Shown piece by piece: positions 8,200 to 17,363 of a DNA stretch of 64,000 nt. Every line of letters starts with the position of its first letter. Position 1 is the stretch's first letter. The position numbers and the translations under genes are program-made. Source of the DNA: Pseudomonadota bacterium (GTDB lineage: Bacteria; Myxococcota_A; Polyangia; Polyangiales; Polyangiaceae). The notes below the pieces were generated by a model. That model did not search any database and had not been told where the DNA came from. It saw only the letters and a program-made list of their open reading frames with translations. The DNA is taken from assembly GCA_023418705.1 (NCBI GenBank), contig JAEZYZ010000110.1, positions 5,023 through 69,022 of the forward strand, written 5' to 3'.

Positions 8200-8610
8200 A
8201 TGCCGCTCATCAAGCGAACACCCAGAAGCAAAACGAAAGCCACCTTGGCACGTGCTGCGGCGGCCGTCGAAGGCGCCGCCAGCCGCGCCGGTCGGAGCCT
8301 CGGCGGCGCATCGAAGACGGCGCGCAGCAAGAGCAGCGCTGCGCGCAAGGCAGCCACTCGCAAAGGCGCAAAGACGGCCGGCAGCGCGGCCAAGGCCTCG
8401 CGCAAGGCCGCCAGCTCGGCGGGCAAGCGGGTGGCCGACGGCATCGCGGCGGCCGACGCGGCGGTGCAAGGCGCGCTCGGCACGTTGCGCAAGCGCAGCG
8501 TCCGCCGACGCATCAAAAAGACTCAGAAGGCCACCGGCCAGCTGGCGCGCGAGGCCCAGCGGCTGCTCGGCGGCAAGCCGAAGCGGCGGGGCCTGCTGCG
8601 ATCACGCTGA
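8200..8610 (+). CDS. Histone H1-like, Lys/Arg/Ala-rich DNA-binding protein
   Basis: 136 residues. By my count 38 are Lys or Arg and there are almost no acidic residues; Ala and Ser make up most of the rest. Residues 10-80 contain degenerate repeats of S/A-A-x-K/R-A/K (ARKAATRKGAK, AAKASRKAASSAGKR) like the tails of eukaryotic H1 and bacterial H1-like proteins; residues 82-125 can form an amphipathic helix with a basic patch RRRIKKTQK (102-110). Likely binds and compacts DNA or RNA electrostatically. It has an excellent ribosome site, implying high expression. It follows aspartokinase by 94 bp and overlaps the convergent TPR gene by 9 bp at the 3' end. Confidence 0.8.
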   Translation: MPLIKRTPRSKTKATLARAAAAVEGAASRAGRSLGGASKTARSKSSAARKAATRKGAKTAGSAAKASRKAASSAGKRVADGIAAADAAVQGALGTLRKRSVRRRIKKTQKATGQLAREAQRLLGGKPKRRGLLRSR

Positions 8611-10887
8611 ACGTGGCTCGCCGCCGTCATCGGCGCTGATCCGATCCAACATCGACTGGTACAGATCGCGCTCCGATGACTGGCCCGCGGCTTCGGCCGC
8701 GGCAACGAGGCGCAGCAGGACGGCACGAGCGGGAGGCAACAGCCGCGCTCGTTCGCGCGGCGCGGCGTCCTCGATCTGCCCCGCGAGCAGCGCCAACAAC
8801 TCCTGATCGCGGCCCAGCTGCTCCAGCACCGACGCCAGCCGCAGCACGTCCTCGATCGCCTCCGGGTTGGCGCGCACCGCGGCTTGCAGCCGCTCCGCGG
8901 CGGCCGCCAGCTGCTCCAGGCTCTCGTCAGCAGGGGGTGGCGCGGCGCCTTCGCCGGGAAGATCCGTCACGCCGGGCCCGTCCTCGAGCGGAGGCAGGAC
9001 CGCCTCCGGCTCGAGCGGACCGGGCTTGCGCAACCCAGCGGCAAGCGCCGCCACCTCTCGGTAGGCGCGGGCCACCCGCTCCGATCGCGGCGCCATCCGA
9101 AGCGCGACCGACAGGTGGCGCTCTGCCGCCAGGACATCGCCCAGCTGCTCGCGCTCGAAGCGACCCGCCTCCAGCAACCACTCGGCGCCGTTCGGATCCG
9201 GCGGTCGCTGCTCGGCGAGCCGCTCGCGCAGCCGAGCGTACGCGAGGCTGGCGCCCGCGAGATCGCCGATGCTGGCAAGCCAATGAGCTTCCCAGCGCAC
9301 GGCCTCGGCGCGCCGGGGCCCATCACCCCGCACCTGCCGCACGCGCGCGATGGCTTGGGGCAGGTCTCGCAGGTGGGAGGCGAGGAGCTTGGCCAGATCG
9401 ATCAGCACGTCCGCCGGGGCTTGCCGCGCCTCTGCCAGGCGCGCCGCGCGCTCGAACAACGACAGCGCGCGGTCGGGCTGCCCCAGGCGCAGGAGCGCCC
9501 GGCCGAGGCCTGCCGTGCACTCGACGTCGTCCGGAACGTAGCGCAGCGCCCGCTCGAACTGGCGGCCCGCCTCCCGAGCGAACCCGGCCTCGAGCGTCAG
9601 CTCTGCCACCAAGCGGCAGCCGTCGAACCGAGCGCGGGCTCCCCGCGCCGCGGCTTCCAGCTGCTCGGCGTCCTGCAGCGCGCCGTCGATCTGGCCGAGC
9701 CGCAGCCGAAGCGTCAGCCGATCGAGCCGCACCGCCGCGAGCGCCGGAGCCCGCGCGACGGCGTGATCGAGATCCGAGAGCCGGTCGTCGTCGGAGATCG
9801 CGTGACCGGCGCTCTCGGCGAGCCAAAGCGCGGCGAGCGGCGCGAACGGCTCGGCCTGAGCTGCGACGGCGAGCGCGCTGCGAGCTCCTGCCGGGTCGCC
9901 GCAACGCGCCAGCAGCGCCGCCGCCACCGCACCCGAGAGCACCGCCTGACCGCCCTCCACCAGCAAGCCGAGCGCCCCCTCCGCGCGATCGCCCACCGCC
10001 AGATCGATGGCGGCGATGGCGCGGCAGAGCTCGGGGTGACGCGGCGCCTGCTCGAGGGCCCTCAGGTAGCCCGCCCGTGCCTCGTCGAGCGAGCCGCCCC
10101 CGAGGGCCTCCTCGGCGTCCTGGCAAAGCCCCGAAAGCTCGAGCGTCCGCAGCGCATCCGGGGTCAGGACGGCAGGCGCGAACGCGGCGTCCAACGCGAA
10201 GCCGAGCTCGTCGTCGGCCGCTCGGAGCTCGCCGACCCGAACACGCCCTGCCGCCGGAGCACGCGCCCCCAGCACCGGCATGACCGAGCACGCTAGCCTG
10301 CGGCCCAGCTCGGGAACGACCCAGCGGCGGCCCTTGCGGTGCCCCCATTTGCCGAGCGCCGAGTCGACGGCCCGCAGCGCGTAGGCCATCGCGGGGCCCG
10401 ACAGCCCCGCACCGCGGGCGTTGGCGACGAGCAACGCCAGATCACCACCGTCCGGTGCCCAAAGCACGTCGAACGCCAGCGCCTGCCGCCCATGGAGCAA
10501 CCCGACCCCAAGGCCCTGCTCGAGGGGCCAAAGGCGCGGGGGCTCGTCGAGCCCGCCGAGCACCGCGCGCAGGCGCGGCTCCAGAAAGCGACCCAGCCGC
10601 TGCCGTCCGATCGCGACCTCCACGCGCTCGAGATCGCCGCGCCGGTGGCGGAAGGCGGGGATCCCGCCGCTCAGATCGACCGGAAATTTCAGGGCCGTCA
10701 AGGCGACCGCCAGCGAAACGACCCGCAGCGGACCGAGCTCGACGGGCTCGTACAGCTCTAGCCCCAAAACCCCGCGGGTAACGGTGAGCCGCAAGGGGCT
10801 CGGCGGATCCCCCGTCTCTCGCCGCTTGCGGGCGGCGGGCGCAGACCGGCCCGGCGGCTGCTCGGATCCAAACGCACGTTGCGACAC
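8602..10887 (-). CDS. Large TPR-repeat protein
   Basis: 761 residues. The first 210 residues are a globular domain I cannot assign (ELYEPVELGPLRVVSLAVAL near residue 50). From about 245 onwards come tetratricopeptide repeats: SLDEARAGYLRALEQAPRHP, FAREAGRQFERALRYVPDDV, GQPDRALSLFERAARLAEAR and others, ending in a Pro/Glu-rich linker and a last helical region. TPRs mediate protein-protein contacts. No signal peptide or membrane helix. It is the last gene of the minus-strand run pilC-pilS-mlaC-like-TPR, with 68 bp to the MlaC-like gene. The 3' end overlaps the H1-like gene on the other strand. Confidence 0.85.
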   Translation of the reverse strand: MSQRAFGSEQPPGRSAPAARKRRETGDPPSPLRLTVTRGVLGLELYEPVELGPLRVVSLAVALTALKFPVDLSGGIPAFRHRRGDLERVEVAIGRQRLGRFLEPRLRAVLGGLDEPPRLWPLEQGLGVGLLHGRQALAFDVLWAPDGGDLALLVANARGAGLSGPAMAYALRAVDSALGKWGHRKGRRWVVPELGRRLACSVMPVLGARAPAAGRVRVGELRAADDELGFALDAAFAPAVLTPDALRTLELSGLCQDAEEALGGGSLDEARAGYLRALEQAPRHPELCRAIAAIDLAVGDRAEGALGLLVEGGQAVLSGAVAAALLARCGDPAGARSALAVAAQAEPFAPLAALWLAESAGHAISDDDRLSDLDHAVARAPALAAVRLDRLTLRLRLGQIDGALQDAEQLEAAARGARARFDGCRLVAELTLEAGFAREAGRQFERALRYVPDDVECTAGLGRALLRLGQPDRALSLFERAARLAEARQAPADVLIDLAKLLASHLRDLPQAIARVRQVRGDGPRRAEAVRWEAHWLASIGDLAGASLAYARLRERLAEQRPPDPNGAEWLLEAGRFEREQLGDVLAAERHLSVALRMAPRSERVARAYREVAALAAGLRKPGPLEPEAVLPPLEDGPGVTDLPGEGAAPPPADESLEQLAAAAERLQAAVRANPEAIEDVLRLASVLEQLGRDQELLALLAGQIEDAAPRERARLLPPARAVLLRLVAAAEAAGQSSERDLYQSMLDRISADDGGEPRSA

Positions 10888-10955
10888 GCCAGCGCGAGTT
10901 TACCAGGCGCCGAGCCGAGCCGGGCAAATCCTCGCCGAGCCGTTGGGCGGGGCGA

Positions 10956-11552
10956 TCAGCTCTCTTTCGCGAGCTTGTTCTTCATGCGCCGCAGGAGCTC
11001 CTCGAAGCCCTTCTTGTCGATGACGCGGTGAAACTGGCTGCGGTAGTTCCGCACCAGGCTCGAGCCTTCCGTGACGATGTCGAACACCCGCCACTGCCCG
11101 TCCACCTTGTGCAGCACGTAATCGATGCTGACCGGCTGCTCGCGAGCGTTGTCACGATGCTTGGCGACGGTGCGCACCAGGGTCCCGCCGTCGGCCGGCG
11201 CTTCTCCCTGGAACTTGACCTCGTAGGCCAGCGTCTTGTCGAGGTTCTTGCGGTAAGCGTTCTGCACGAGCTGCTTGAGAACCTGTTGGAACTCCTTGCG
11301 CTGCGCCTCGGTGAGCTCCTCCCAGTGCTTGTGCAGGGAGCGGCGGGCGAGCGTCTCGTAGTCGAGCATGGTGTCGAAGACGGTCTGCACTTTCTGCTCG
11401 ACCGCGGCGCTCTTGCCCTTCTTCAAGAGCTCCGCCAGCTCCCCCTGCTTGGCCTGAACGAAACCCTGCGCCCCGTTGGCGGCCGCGGTGGATGGCAAAC
11501 CGACGATGAGCAGGGCAGCGAGCAGCGCGATACGACGGGTGAGGGTCTTCAT
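10956..11552 (-). CDS. mlaC: MlaC/Ttg2D-family periplasmic phospholipid-binding protein
   Basis: 198 residues, starting at the ATG at 11552 with GAGGA about ten bases upstream. Signal peptide 1-25 (LLAALLIVGLPSTAAANG). The mature protein matches the Tol_tol_Ttg2 family: FDTMLDYETLARRSLHKHWE, LTEAQRKEFQQVLKQLVQNA, then WRVFDIVTEGSSLVRNYRSQ, all hallmark segments. MlaC shuttles phospholipids across the periplasm between MlaA at the outer membrane and the MlaFEDB ABC transporter. The rest of the Mla system is not in the window, so this copy is an orphan or is paired elsewhere. The name is by family; specificity is not shown. Confidence 0.9.
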   Translation of the reverse strand: MKTLTRRIALLAALLIVGLPSTAAANGAQGFVQAKQGELAELLKKGKSAAVEQKVQTVFDTMLDYETLARRSLHKHWEELTEAQRKEFQQVLKQLVQNAYRKNLDKTLAYEVKFQGEAPADGGTLVRTVAKHRDNAREQPVSIDYVLHKVDGQWRVFDIVTEGSSLVRNYRSQFHRVIDKKGFEELLRRMKNKLAKES

Positions 11553-11754
11553 GTGGCTTTCATCCTCGGTCGAAGGTCTTTTGTTAAGTACGCAAGTCTG
11601 GGGCCGAAGCTTCACCGAGCGCCGAGCTTTTGGCGCGATCCTCCGGCAGGCCCGGCCTGCGGGACGGAGCCCGCACGCGGATCCCCATTATTCCGCAGCC
11701 ATTCCACGACGCAACTTGCTCACCCCCGAACCTGTTGCCCCCGCATCCGGCTTT

Positions 11755-13128
11755 CTATCTCGCTGGAAAGAAGCTCGCGCGCCGCCGCGGGGACGCTTCG
11801 GTCGGCCACACGGACGGCGCGGCGACCGGAGGCGTGGCCGGGCTCAAACCGATCCGGAAGACCGCTCCGCTCCCCTGCTCGCTTTCGACGTCCACCGAGA
11901 ACCCGTGCTCGTCCGCGATGCGCTTGACCACCGCCAACCCAACCCCGGTTCCGTGGCTGCGCGTCGTAAAAAAAGCGTCGAACAGCCGCTCCTTGGCCTC
12001 CGGCTCGATACCGATGCCCGAGTCTTGCACGCACAGCACGACACGGTCCGCCTCCGCCTCGATGCTGACCCGCACGACGTCTCCGGCGCTGCTCGCCTGG
12101 ACGGCGTTGCGGACCAGATTCCAGATCAGCTGCCGCAGCTGGGATGCGTCAGCGGTGACCGTGGCTTCGAGCGGACCGCTGTAGCGCACGTCGACGTCGG
12201 TCGCAGCGCGGCCCGACCGCGACGTGAGCTCGACCACCTCGCGCGCGACCTTGGCGGCGTCGACGCTGGCGAGCTGCGGCCGCCGCGGCCGCGAAAGATC
12301 CATCATGTCCGTCACCAGATCGTTGAGCCGAGCTGCCTCGCGCTGGATGATCTCGCACAGCTGCCGGTCCTCCTCGGACAGGCCGTCGCTGCTCTTCAAG
12401 AGCTGGATCGAGCCCGAGATCGAGCCGAGCGGGTTTCGGATCTCGTGCGCCAGGCCAGCGGCGAGCTGCCCGAGCACCGCCATCCGCTCGGCCTGCTCGG
12501 CGCGGCGCTCCGCGTGCACCAGCTTGCCGCCCGTCAGACGCAACCGCTCGGCCAGGTAGATGCCGAGCAGCGCCACGACCGCCATCACCAGCGCGTTCAC
12601 CAGCGCGTAGTAGGTGATCTCGTCGACCCTCAGCTGGTAGAGCCCGGGCGGCTGATCCGGCGGCGGGGACAGCAGACCGGACTGCAGCAGCGCCAGCAGC
12701 ACGCCGTAGGAGCAGAGGCCGGCGAACGCCGCCGTGGCGGCGCCCCGCGCGCCGATCAACACGGCGCCGATCAGGCACGTCAGCCCATAGAACGAGGTCG
12801 CGCCGCTGGCCGCTCCACCCGACAGGTACACCGCCACGGTCCAGGTGAGCTGGTCGAGGACGAGCTGGGCATAGGCGAGCCCCTCCAGGTGCTTGCCGCT
12901 CTTGAGCACGAAGGCGTAGCCGGCCGTCAGCGCGAACGCGGCGCCCAAGGTCGCGACCGCCGTGCGGATGGTGTAAGACTCGATGTCGTACTCGTCGCGG
13001 GCGAAGAAGACGCCGATCAGCGCCAGCAGCAGGGTCAGAAACGCCAGCCGAGCGACGCTGATGAAGGCCAGGCGGCGCGGCAGGGGCGCCGACGCGACCC
13101 CCTCGGGCATGCCCAACCTGAGCGGCAT
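11755..13128 (-). CDS. pilS: Membrane sensor histidine kinase, PilS/NtrB-like
   Basis: 457 residues. Six hydrophobic helices (about 22-43, 58-76, 87-103, 112-150, 172-195) form the sensor. A short linker leads to the HisKA domain with phospho-acceptor His228 in LAAGLAHEIRNPLGSISGS, and to the ATPase domain with N box NLVRNAVQA (337-345), G1 DSGIGI (369-374), F box FDAFFTT and G2 GTGVGL (393-398). The arrangement matches PilS, which senses PilA in the membrane and drives the NtrC-type regulator PilR. It starts 2 bp after the pilC stop, so they are one transcript. No response regulator gene follows; the next gene is the MlaC-like one. Confidence 0.85.
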   Translation of the reverse strand: MPLRLGMPEGVASAPLPRRLAFISVARLAFLTLLLALIGVFFARDEYDIESYTIRTAVATLGAAFALTAGYAFVLKSGKHLEGLAYAQLVLDQLTWTVAVYLSGGAASGATSFYGLTCLIGAVLIGARGAATAAFAGLCSYGVLLALLQSGLLSPPPDQPPGLYQLRVDEITYYALVNALVMAVVALLGIYLAERLRLTGGKLVHAERRAEQAERMAVLGQLAAGLAHEIRNPLGSISGSIQLLKSSDGLSEEDRQLCEIIQREAARLNDLVTDMMDLSRPRRPQLASVDAAKVAREVVELTSRSGRAATDVDVRYSGPLEATVTADASQLRQLIWNLVRNAVQASSAGDVVRVSIEAEADRVVLCVQDSGIGIEPEAKERLFDAFFTTRSHGTGVGLAVVKRIADEHGFSVDVESEQGSGAVFRIGLSPATPPVAAPSVWPTEASPRRRASFFPAR

Positions 13129-13129
13129 T

Positions 13130-14344
13130 TCAGTCGGCCTTGATGTTGCCGGCGAGCGAGAAGATCGGCAGATACATCGCGATCAGCACGACCCCGACCA
13201 TGCCGCCGACGCCCACCATCATGATCGGCTCGAGCGCGCTGGTCAGGGCTGCGACGGCGATGTCCGTCTCCTCCTCGTAGAAATCCGCCACCTTGTTGAG
13301 CATCGCGTCGAGCGCACCGGTCTGCTCACCCACGGCGATCATTTGCACGACCATGTCCGGGAAGACCTTGGTCTCCGTCAGGGGCTCCGCCATGTTCTTG
13401 CCCTCGCTGATCCGGGAGCGCACGTACATGATCGCCGCCTCGATCACGACGTTGCCGGACGTCTTGGCGCAGATCTCCAGCGCATCGAGGATCGGGACGC
13501 CCGATTGTAGGAGCGTGCCGAGCGTGCGGGTGAAGCGCGCCACGGCGATCTTGCGCATCACCGGTCCGATCACCGGCAGCCGCAGCGTCCAGTCGTGAAA
13601 GAAGCGTTTGCCCGCCGGTGTGCGGTACGTGTAGACGATCCCGACCGCGAACAGCAGCGTGCCGAGCACGATGAACGGCAGGTAGCTCACGAAGCCGTGA
13701 GAGATGGCGACGATGATCTGCGTGAGCTTCGGCAGGGCTTCCTTGCCGCCGCCGAAGTCGGCGAACATGTTCTCGAAGGCCGGGATCACGAACGTGAGGA
13801 GCACCGTCATGACGCCCGCGGCGATCACCACCACGACCGACGGGTAGACGAGGGCTCCACGCACCTGCCGCACGAGCTTCTGGCGCTTCTCCAGATACAC
13901 CGACAGGCGGTTCATGATGGTGTCGAGGATGCCGCCCACCTCCCCTGCGTGCACCAAGTTGACGAACAGGTTATCGAAGACCTTGGGGTGGCGCGCCAGC
14001 GAATCGCTGAAGGTGGCGCCCTGCTCGACCGCCTCCTTGACGTCCTTGAGCACCGCGGCAAAGTGCGGATTTTTCTGCTGCGAGGCCAGGATTTCCAGGC
14101 ACTGCACCAGCGGCAAGCCGGCGTCGATCATGGTGGCGAACAGGCGGGTGAACGTCACCAGGTCCTTGGTCGTGACCCCCGTGCCGATCTGAAACTGCAG
14201 CGCTCGCGCCTTCTTCTTGACCTTGACCGGGCTGAGCTGCTGCTGGCGCAGGCGCGCGTTGACGGCCTCGGCGTCGTCCGCCTCCATCGTGCCTTTGCGC
14301 AGCTCGCCGGTGCGCGAGCGTGCTTCCCAAACGAATTCGGCCAT
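13130..14344 (-). CDS. pilC: Type IV pilus inner-membrane platform protein PilC
   Basis: 404 residues from the ATG at 14344 (MAEFVWEARSRTGELRKGTM), a start typical of PilC. Two T2SF domains follow the N-terminal linker: TRLFATMIDAGLPLVQCLEI (about 85-104) and, in the second copy, TRTLGTLLQSGVPILDALEI (about 288-307), with three membrane helices. PilC connects the PilB/PilT motor ATPases to the pilin in the inner membrane and is needed for extension and retraction (twitching or S-motility in myxobacteria). The motor genes pilB and pilT, usually directly upstream, are absent; the upstream neighbour is a divergent serine hydrolase. Confidence 0.95.
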   Translation of the reverse strand: MAEFVWEARSRTGELRKGTMEADDAEAVNARLRQQQLSPVKVKKKARALQFQIGTGVTTKDLVTFTRLFATMIDAGLPLVQCLEILASQQKNPHFAAVLKDVKEAVEQGATFSDSLARHPKVFDNLFVNLVHAGEVGGILDTIMNRLSVYLEKRQKLVRQVRGALVYPSVVVVIAAGVMTVLLTFVIPAFENMFADFGGGKEALPKLTQIIVAISHGFVSYLPFIVLGTLLFAVGIVYTYRTPAGKRFFHDWTLRLPVIGPVMRKIAVARFTRTLGTLLQSGVPILDALEICAKTSGNVVIEAAIMYVRSRISEGKNMAEPLTETKVFPDMVVQMIAVGEQTGALDAMLNKVADFYEEETDIAVAALTSALEPIMMVGVGGMVGVVLIAMYLPIFSLAGNIKAD

Positions 14345-14463
14345 CGGTGCTCTCGGGGGCTGGGCATCCGATGACGGACGAACGCCAGCAGTGCTAAGCA
14401 TACCGGCGCGCCAGCCATCAGGTCAAAAAGGACCGAGGCGCGCCCCAGGCGAGGAGATCGACA

Positions 14464-15549
14464 CTGTCCTGCGCACCCGTACCGGAGCGACTCGCGGAGC
14501 TGGCGAGCGCGTTGGTCGCCGGCGCCGTGGCGCCGCAGGCCGCCGTCGCTGTGGCCTTTTGGAGGGGGAAGTGGCAGGTACAGAGCGCCGCTGCCGATCG
14601 GCGTGGGCCGCCCTCGCCCGGGAGCGAGCCGGTCTTCGACCTGGCCTCGGTGAGCAAGCCGGTGCTGGCAGCCGCGGCAGCGCGTTTGGTGGAGCGGGGC
14701 GTGCTCCAATGGACCACGCCGATCGGGCAGCTCCTGCCGGAAATCGCCGCCACCGAGAGCGCGGCGGCGAGCGTCGAAGCCCTGCTGTCGCACCGCGCCG
14801 GGCTGCGAGCACATGCGCCGCTCTACGACGCGTTGCGGGCCGGGCGAGCCGTGCGCCGGAGCGAAGCGCTGCAGCGCGCCGCGGCCAGTCGCCAGCGGAC
14901 GCCCGCCCCCGACGAAGCCGTCTACAGCGACCTGGGTTACCTGCTGCTCGGCGCCGCGCTGGAGCGCCGCCTGCACTTGCCGCTCGACGTCATCCTCGAT
15001 CAGCAAGTGTCGACGCCGCTCCGACTCGACCTGGCTTCGGCGCGCCAGTGGCTCGCGCGCATGCGTGACTTCTTGCCGCGCGTCGCGCCCACGGAGAACG
15101 TGGCGTGGCGCGGCGGCTTGCTCCGCGGCAGCGTGCACGACGAGAACGCCTGGGCGCTCGCTGGCCACGGCGCGTGCGGGCACGCCGGGCTCTTCGGGAC
15201 GGCCGCGGGGGTGGCGCGGTTCGGGGCCGCGGTGCTGGACGCGCTGCATGGCCGATCGAGCTGGCTCAGCCAGGAGAGCGCGGCGCTGATGACGCGACCG
15301 CGGCGCGGGGGCACGCTCCGCGCCGGCTTCGACGGTAAGGCGGGACCGGACTCGATGGCAGGGCGGCGCGCTGGCCCGCGCACCTTCGGACACCTCGGCT
15401 TCACCGGTACGAGCCTCTGGTGCGATCCGGATGTCAATGCGGTTACAGTGCTGCTAACGAACCGCGTTTGTCCTACCCGAGAGCACGTCGCGATCCGTCG
15501 CGCGCGGCCGCTCGCGCACGACGCGCTGTTCGCGCACGTCCCCCGATGA
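14464..15549 (+). CDS. Serine hydrolase, beta-lactamase class C / PBP4* family
   Basis: About 361 residues counted from a proposed CTG start at 14464. No ATG, GTG or TTG occurs in frame between the upstream stop (14395) and the TTG at 14512, but GAGGAG (14451-14456) sits seven bases before the CTG, and the sequence from there (PERLAELASALVAGAVAPQA) is the first helix expected for the family. Catalytic motifs: SVSK with nucleophile about Ser62, Y-S-D as the Tyr motif, and HLGFTG near the C-terminus as the H-x-G motif. Family members are esterases, D-aminopeptidases or DD-peptidases rather than resistance enzymes. No signal peptide is visible. It is divergent from pilC. Confidence 0.8.
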   Translation: MSCAPVPERLAELASALVAGAVAPQAAVAVAFWRGKWQVQSAAADRRGPPSPGSEPVFDLASVSKPVLAAAAARLVERGVLQWTTPIGQLLPEIAATESAAASVEALLSHRAGLRAHAPLYDALRAGRAVRRSEALQRAAASRQRTPAPDEAVYSDLGYLLLGAALERRLHLPLDVILDQQVSTPLRLDLASARQWLARMRDFLPRVAPTENVAWRGGLLRGSVHDENAWALAGHGACGHAGLFGTAAGVARFGAAVLDALHGRSSWLSQESAALMTRPRRGGTLRAGFDGKAGPDSMAGRRAGPRTFGHLGFTGTSLWCDPDVNAVTVLLTNRVCPTREHVAIRRARPLAHDALFAHVPR

Positions 15550-15641
15550 GGCGTCCACCCACGGGTAATTCAGCGGCGCGCGCCCCGTTCACGAACACCG
15601 AGGCGCACGCGCCGCCTGGCCGAGCGGCAACGGCCGGGTGT

Positions 15642-15672
15642 CCGCGGCGCCGCGGGAGCGGCCGTACGGCCG
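15642..15672. repeat. Two adjacent perfect palindromes
   Basis: CCGCGGCGCCGCGG (15642-15655) and CGGCCGTACGGCCG (15659-15672), both perfect 14-bp palindromes three bases apart, in the 229-bp gap between the serine hydrolase and the FHA gene. They could form hairpins downstream of the hydrolase gene (no T-tract follows) or be binding sites upstream of the FHA gene. Confidence 0.5.
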
Positions 15673-15778
15673 AGGGTGAATTTACCGTGTGGATTCGACG
15701 TGGAAGCTCTACCATAGGCGTGCCAATTTACGCGAGCGCGGGCCGAGCTTCGGTCCATCGCGAGAGTCATTCGAGCCC

Positions 15779-17326
15779 ATGTGGAAGCTATCCATCGAGG
15801 ACGACCAGGGCAACAAGACGGTCGTCAAGCTCGTCCGTGACGAGTACACGATAGGACGCGCCGAAGACAACGCGATCCGGCTGACCGAGCGCAACATCAG
15901 CCGCAAGCACGCCGGCCTGCGCAAGGGCGGCGACCGCTGGCTGTTGACCGACGTGCAGAGCTACAACGGTTGCTACATCAACGGAACGCGGGTGAGCGAT
16001 CCCGCGCAGCTCGAGCACGGCGACCTGATCCAGCTCGGGGACTACCGGCTGACGGTGGTGGACGAGGCGATGCAGGCGGTGGCCGCCCCGAACGCCAGCG
16101 AGTCGGCGACGATCCCCGCGGTGCCCCGCAGCGAGTCGCTGCTCGGCCAACCCGACCGGCTGGTGATGCTGATCGGCCCGGCTCCCGGCGCCGAGTTCGC
16201 GCTCGGGCCCGAGCGGCTGGTGATCGGTCGGGGCGAGGAGTGCGACATCGCCATCAATCACAGCTCGGTGAGCCGGGTGCACGCCGAGGTCCAGCCCTTC
16301 GGCGACGGCCGCTACGAGATCGTGGACCGCGGCAGCGCCAACGGCGTGCGCATCAACGGGATCGAGCTGCAGCGCAGCTTGCTCCACCCTCGGGACAGCA
16401 TCGAGCTCGGCGACGTCGTGCTCAAGTACATCCCGGCGGGTGAGGTCTACCGGCCGAGCGCCGACGAGACCTATCACCTCGCGAGCTCCGCGGCGGTGGA
16501 CGTGGCTCCGGCCCGCGGGATCCCGACCGGCGCCAAGATCATCGCCGGCGTGGCCGGGCTCGGGGTGCTGGGGGTGCTCGGGATGGTGATGCTGGGCCAC
16601 CGGGCGCAGAACGCGCCGGACGTGGTCACTCCGGCGGCCGAGCAGCGCGATCCGACGGCGCAGGCGCTCGCGGAAGCCACCGCCCTGCTCAAGCAAGGCA
16701 ACATTCAGGCCGCCCACGAGCTGGCGCTGGCTCAGATCCCCGAGGACAGCAACGCCCGGCAGTCGGGCGAATTTCGACAAATCGAGGCTGCCTGGGCGGA
16801 CGCGCTGTTCGCGGAGGCGGAAGCAACCGACGACGTCGACCGCAAGCTCGAGTTGTTCGACCGCATCGCCAGCTCGACCACCGTGGACAGCGTGCGGCGC
16901 AAACGCGCGAGCAGCGCGCGGGACGAGCTGTCGGCGCTGGCGGCCGGCAGCGTCGATATCAACGAGCTGCCGAGCGCCCCTTCGGCGACGCCCTCCGGAT
17001 CGGGGACGCCGCGGCCGCGGCCGGCCGATGCGGTGAAGGTCGCGACCTCGCCGCCGACGTCGCCGCCCCCGGCGCGCCCCACGGTCGCACGCGGGACCGA
17101 GGCCAAGCCGAAGCTTCAAGGTGGCCTCGTGCGAGACAACCCGTTCGACGCCCCCGGCGGCGGCGAAAGCGGCGCCCGCGCGCACGACGCCGCCGAGCGC
17201 GCGCAGGCCCTCGCCGCCAAGGACGCACTCAAGGCAAAGGTCCGGAGCGGCGACGCGACCGAGTCCGATCGCCGCCTGCTGCGCGCGTTGTGCCGCCAGC
17301 TCGGCGATGCGTCGTGCTCGAACTGA
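15779..17326 (+). CDS. Double-FHA-domain membrane protein
   Basis: 515 residues from the ATG at 15779 (MWKLSIEDDQGNK). FHA1 spans about 15-98 with GR (26-27), SRKH (41-44) and NGT (68-70); FHA2 about 127-218 with GR (150-151), SRVH (165-168) and NG (188-189). These are the residues that bind phosphothreonine. A membrane helix follows at about 254-273, then an Ala-rich helical region resembling TPR (LAEATALLKQGNIQAAHELA) and a Pro/Ala/Ser-rich tail. The protein probably recruits phosphorylated partners to the membrane; Ser/Thr kinases are common in this lineage and one is encoded at 27.8-29.3 kb. It is followed by the SGNH hydrolase after 37 bp, likely one transcript. Confidence 0.9.
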   Translation: MWKLSIEDDQGNKTVVKLVRDEYTIGRAEDNAIRLTERNISRKHAGLRKGGDRWLLTDVQSYNGCYINGTRVSDPAQLEHGDLIQLGDYRLTVVDEAMQAVAAPNASESATIPAVPRSESLLGQPDRLVMLIGPAPGAEFALGPERLVIGRGEECDIAINHSSVSRVHAEVQPFGDGRYEIVDRGSANGVRINGIELQRSLLHPRDSIELGDVVLKYIPAGEVYRPSADETYHLASSAAVDVAPARGIPTGAKIIAGVAGLGVLGVLGMVMLGHRAQNAPDVVTPAAEQRDPTAQALAEATALLKQGNIQAAHELALAQIPEDSNARQSGEFRQIEAAWADALFAEAEATDDVDRKLELFDRIASSTTVDSVRRKRASSARDELSALAAGSVDINELPSAPSATPSGSGTPRPRPADAVKVATSPPTSPPPARPTVARGTEAKPKLQGGLVRDNPFDAPGGGESGARAHDAAERAQALAAKDALKAKVRSGDATESDRRLLRALCRQLGDASCSN

Positions 17327-17363
17327 GCCGGCGCGCGCGCCACCCACTGCTAAGCTTGCCGGC

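Noticed and set aside
15612..15660. tRNA-like D-arm pattern (CCTGGCCGAGCGGCAACGGC)
   Set aside because: No anticodon arm, T-arm or acceptor stem could be matched in the following sequence.
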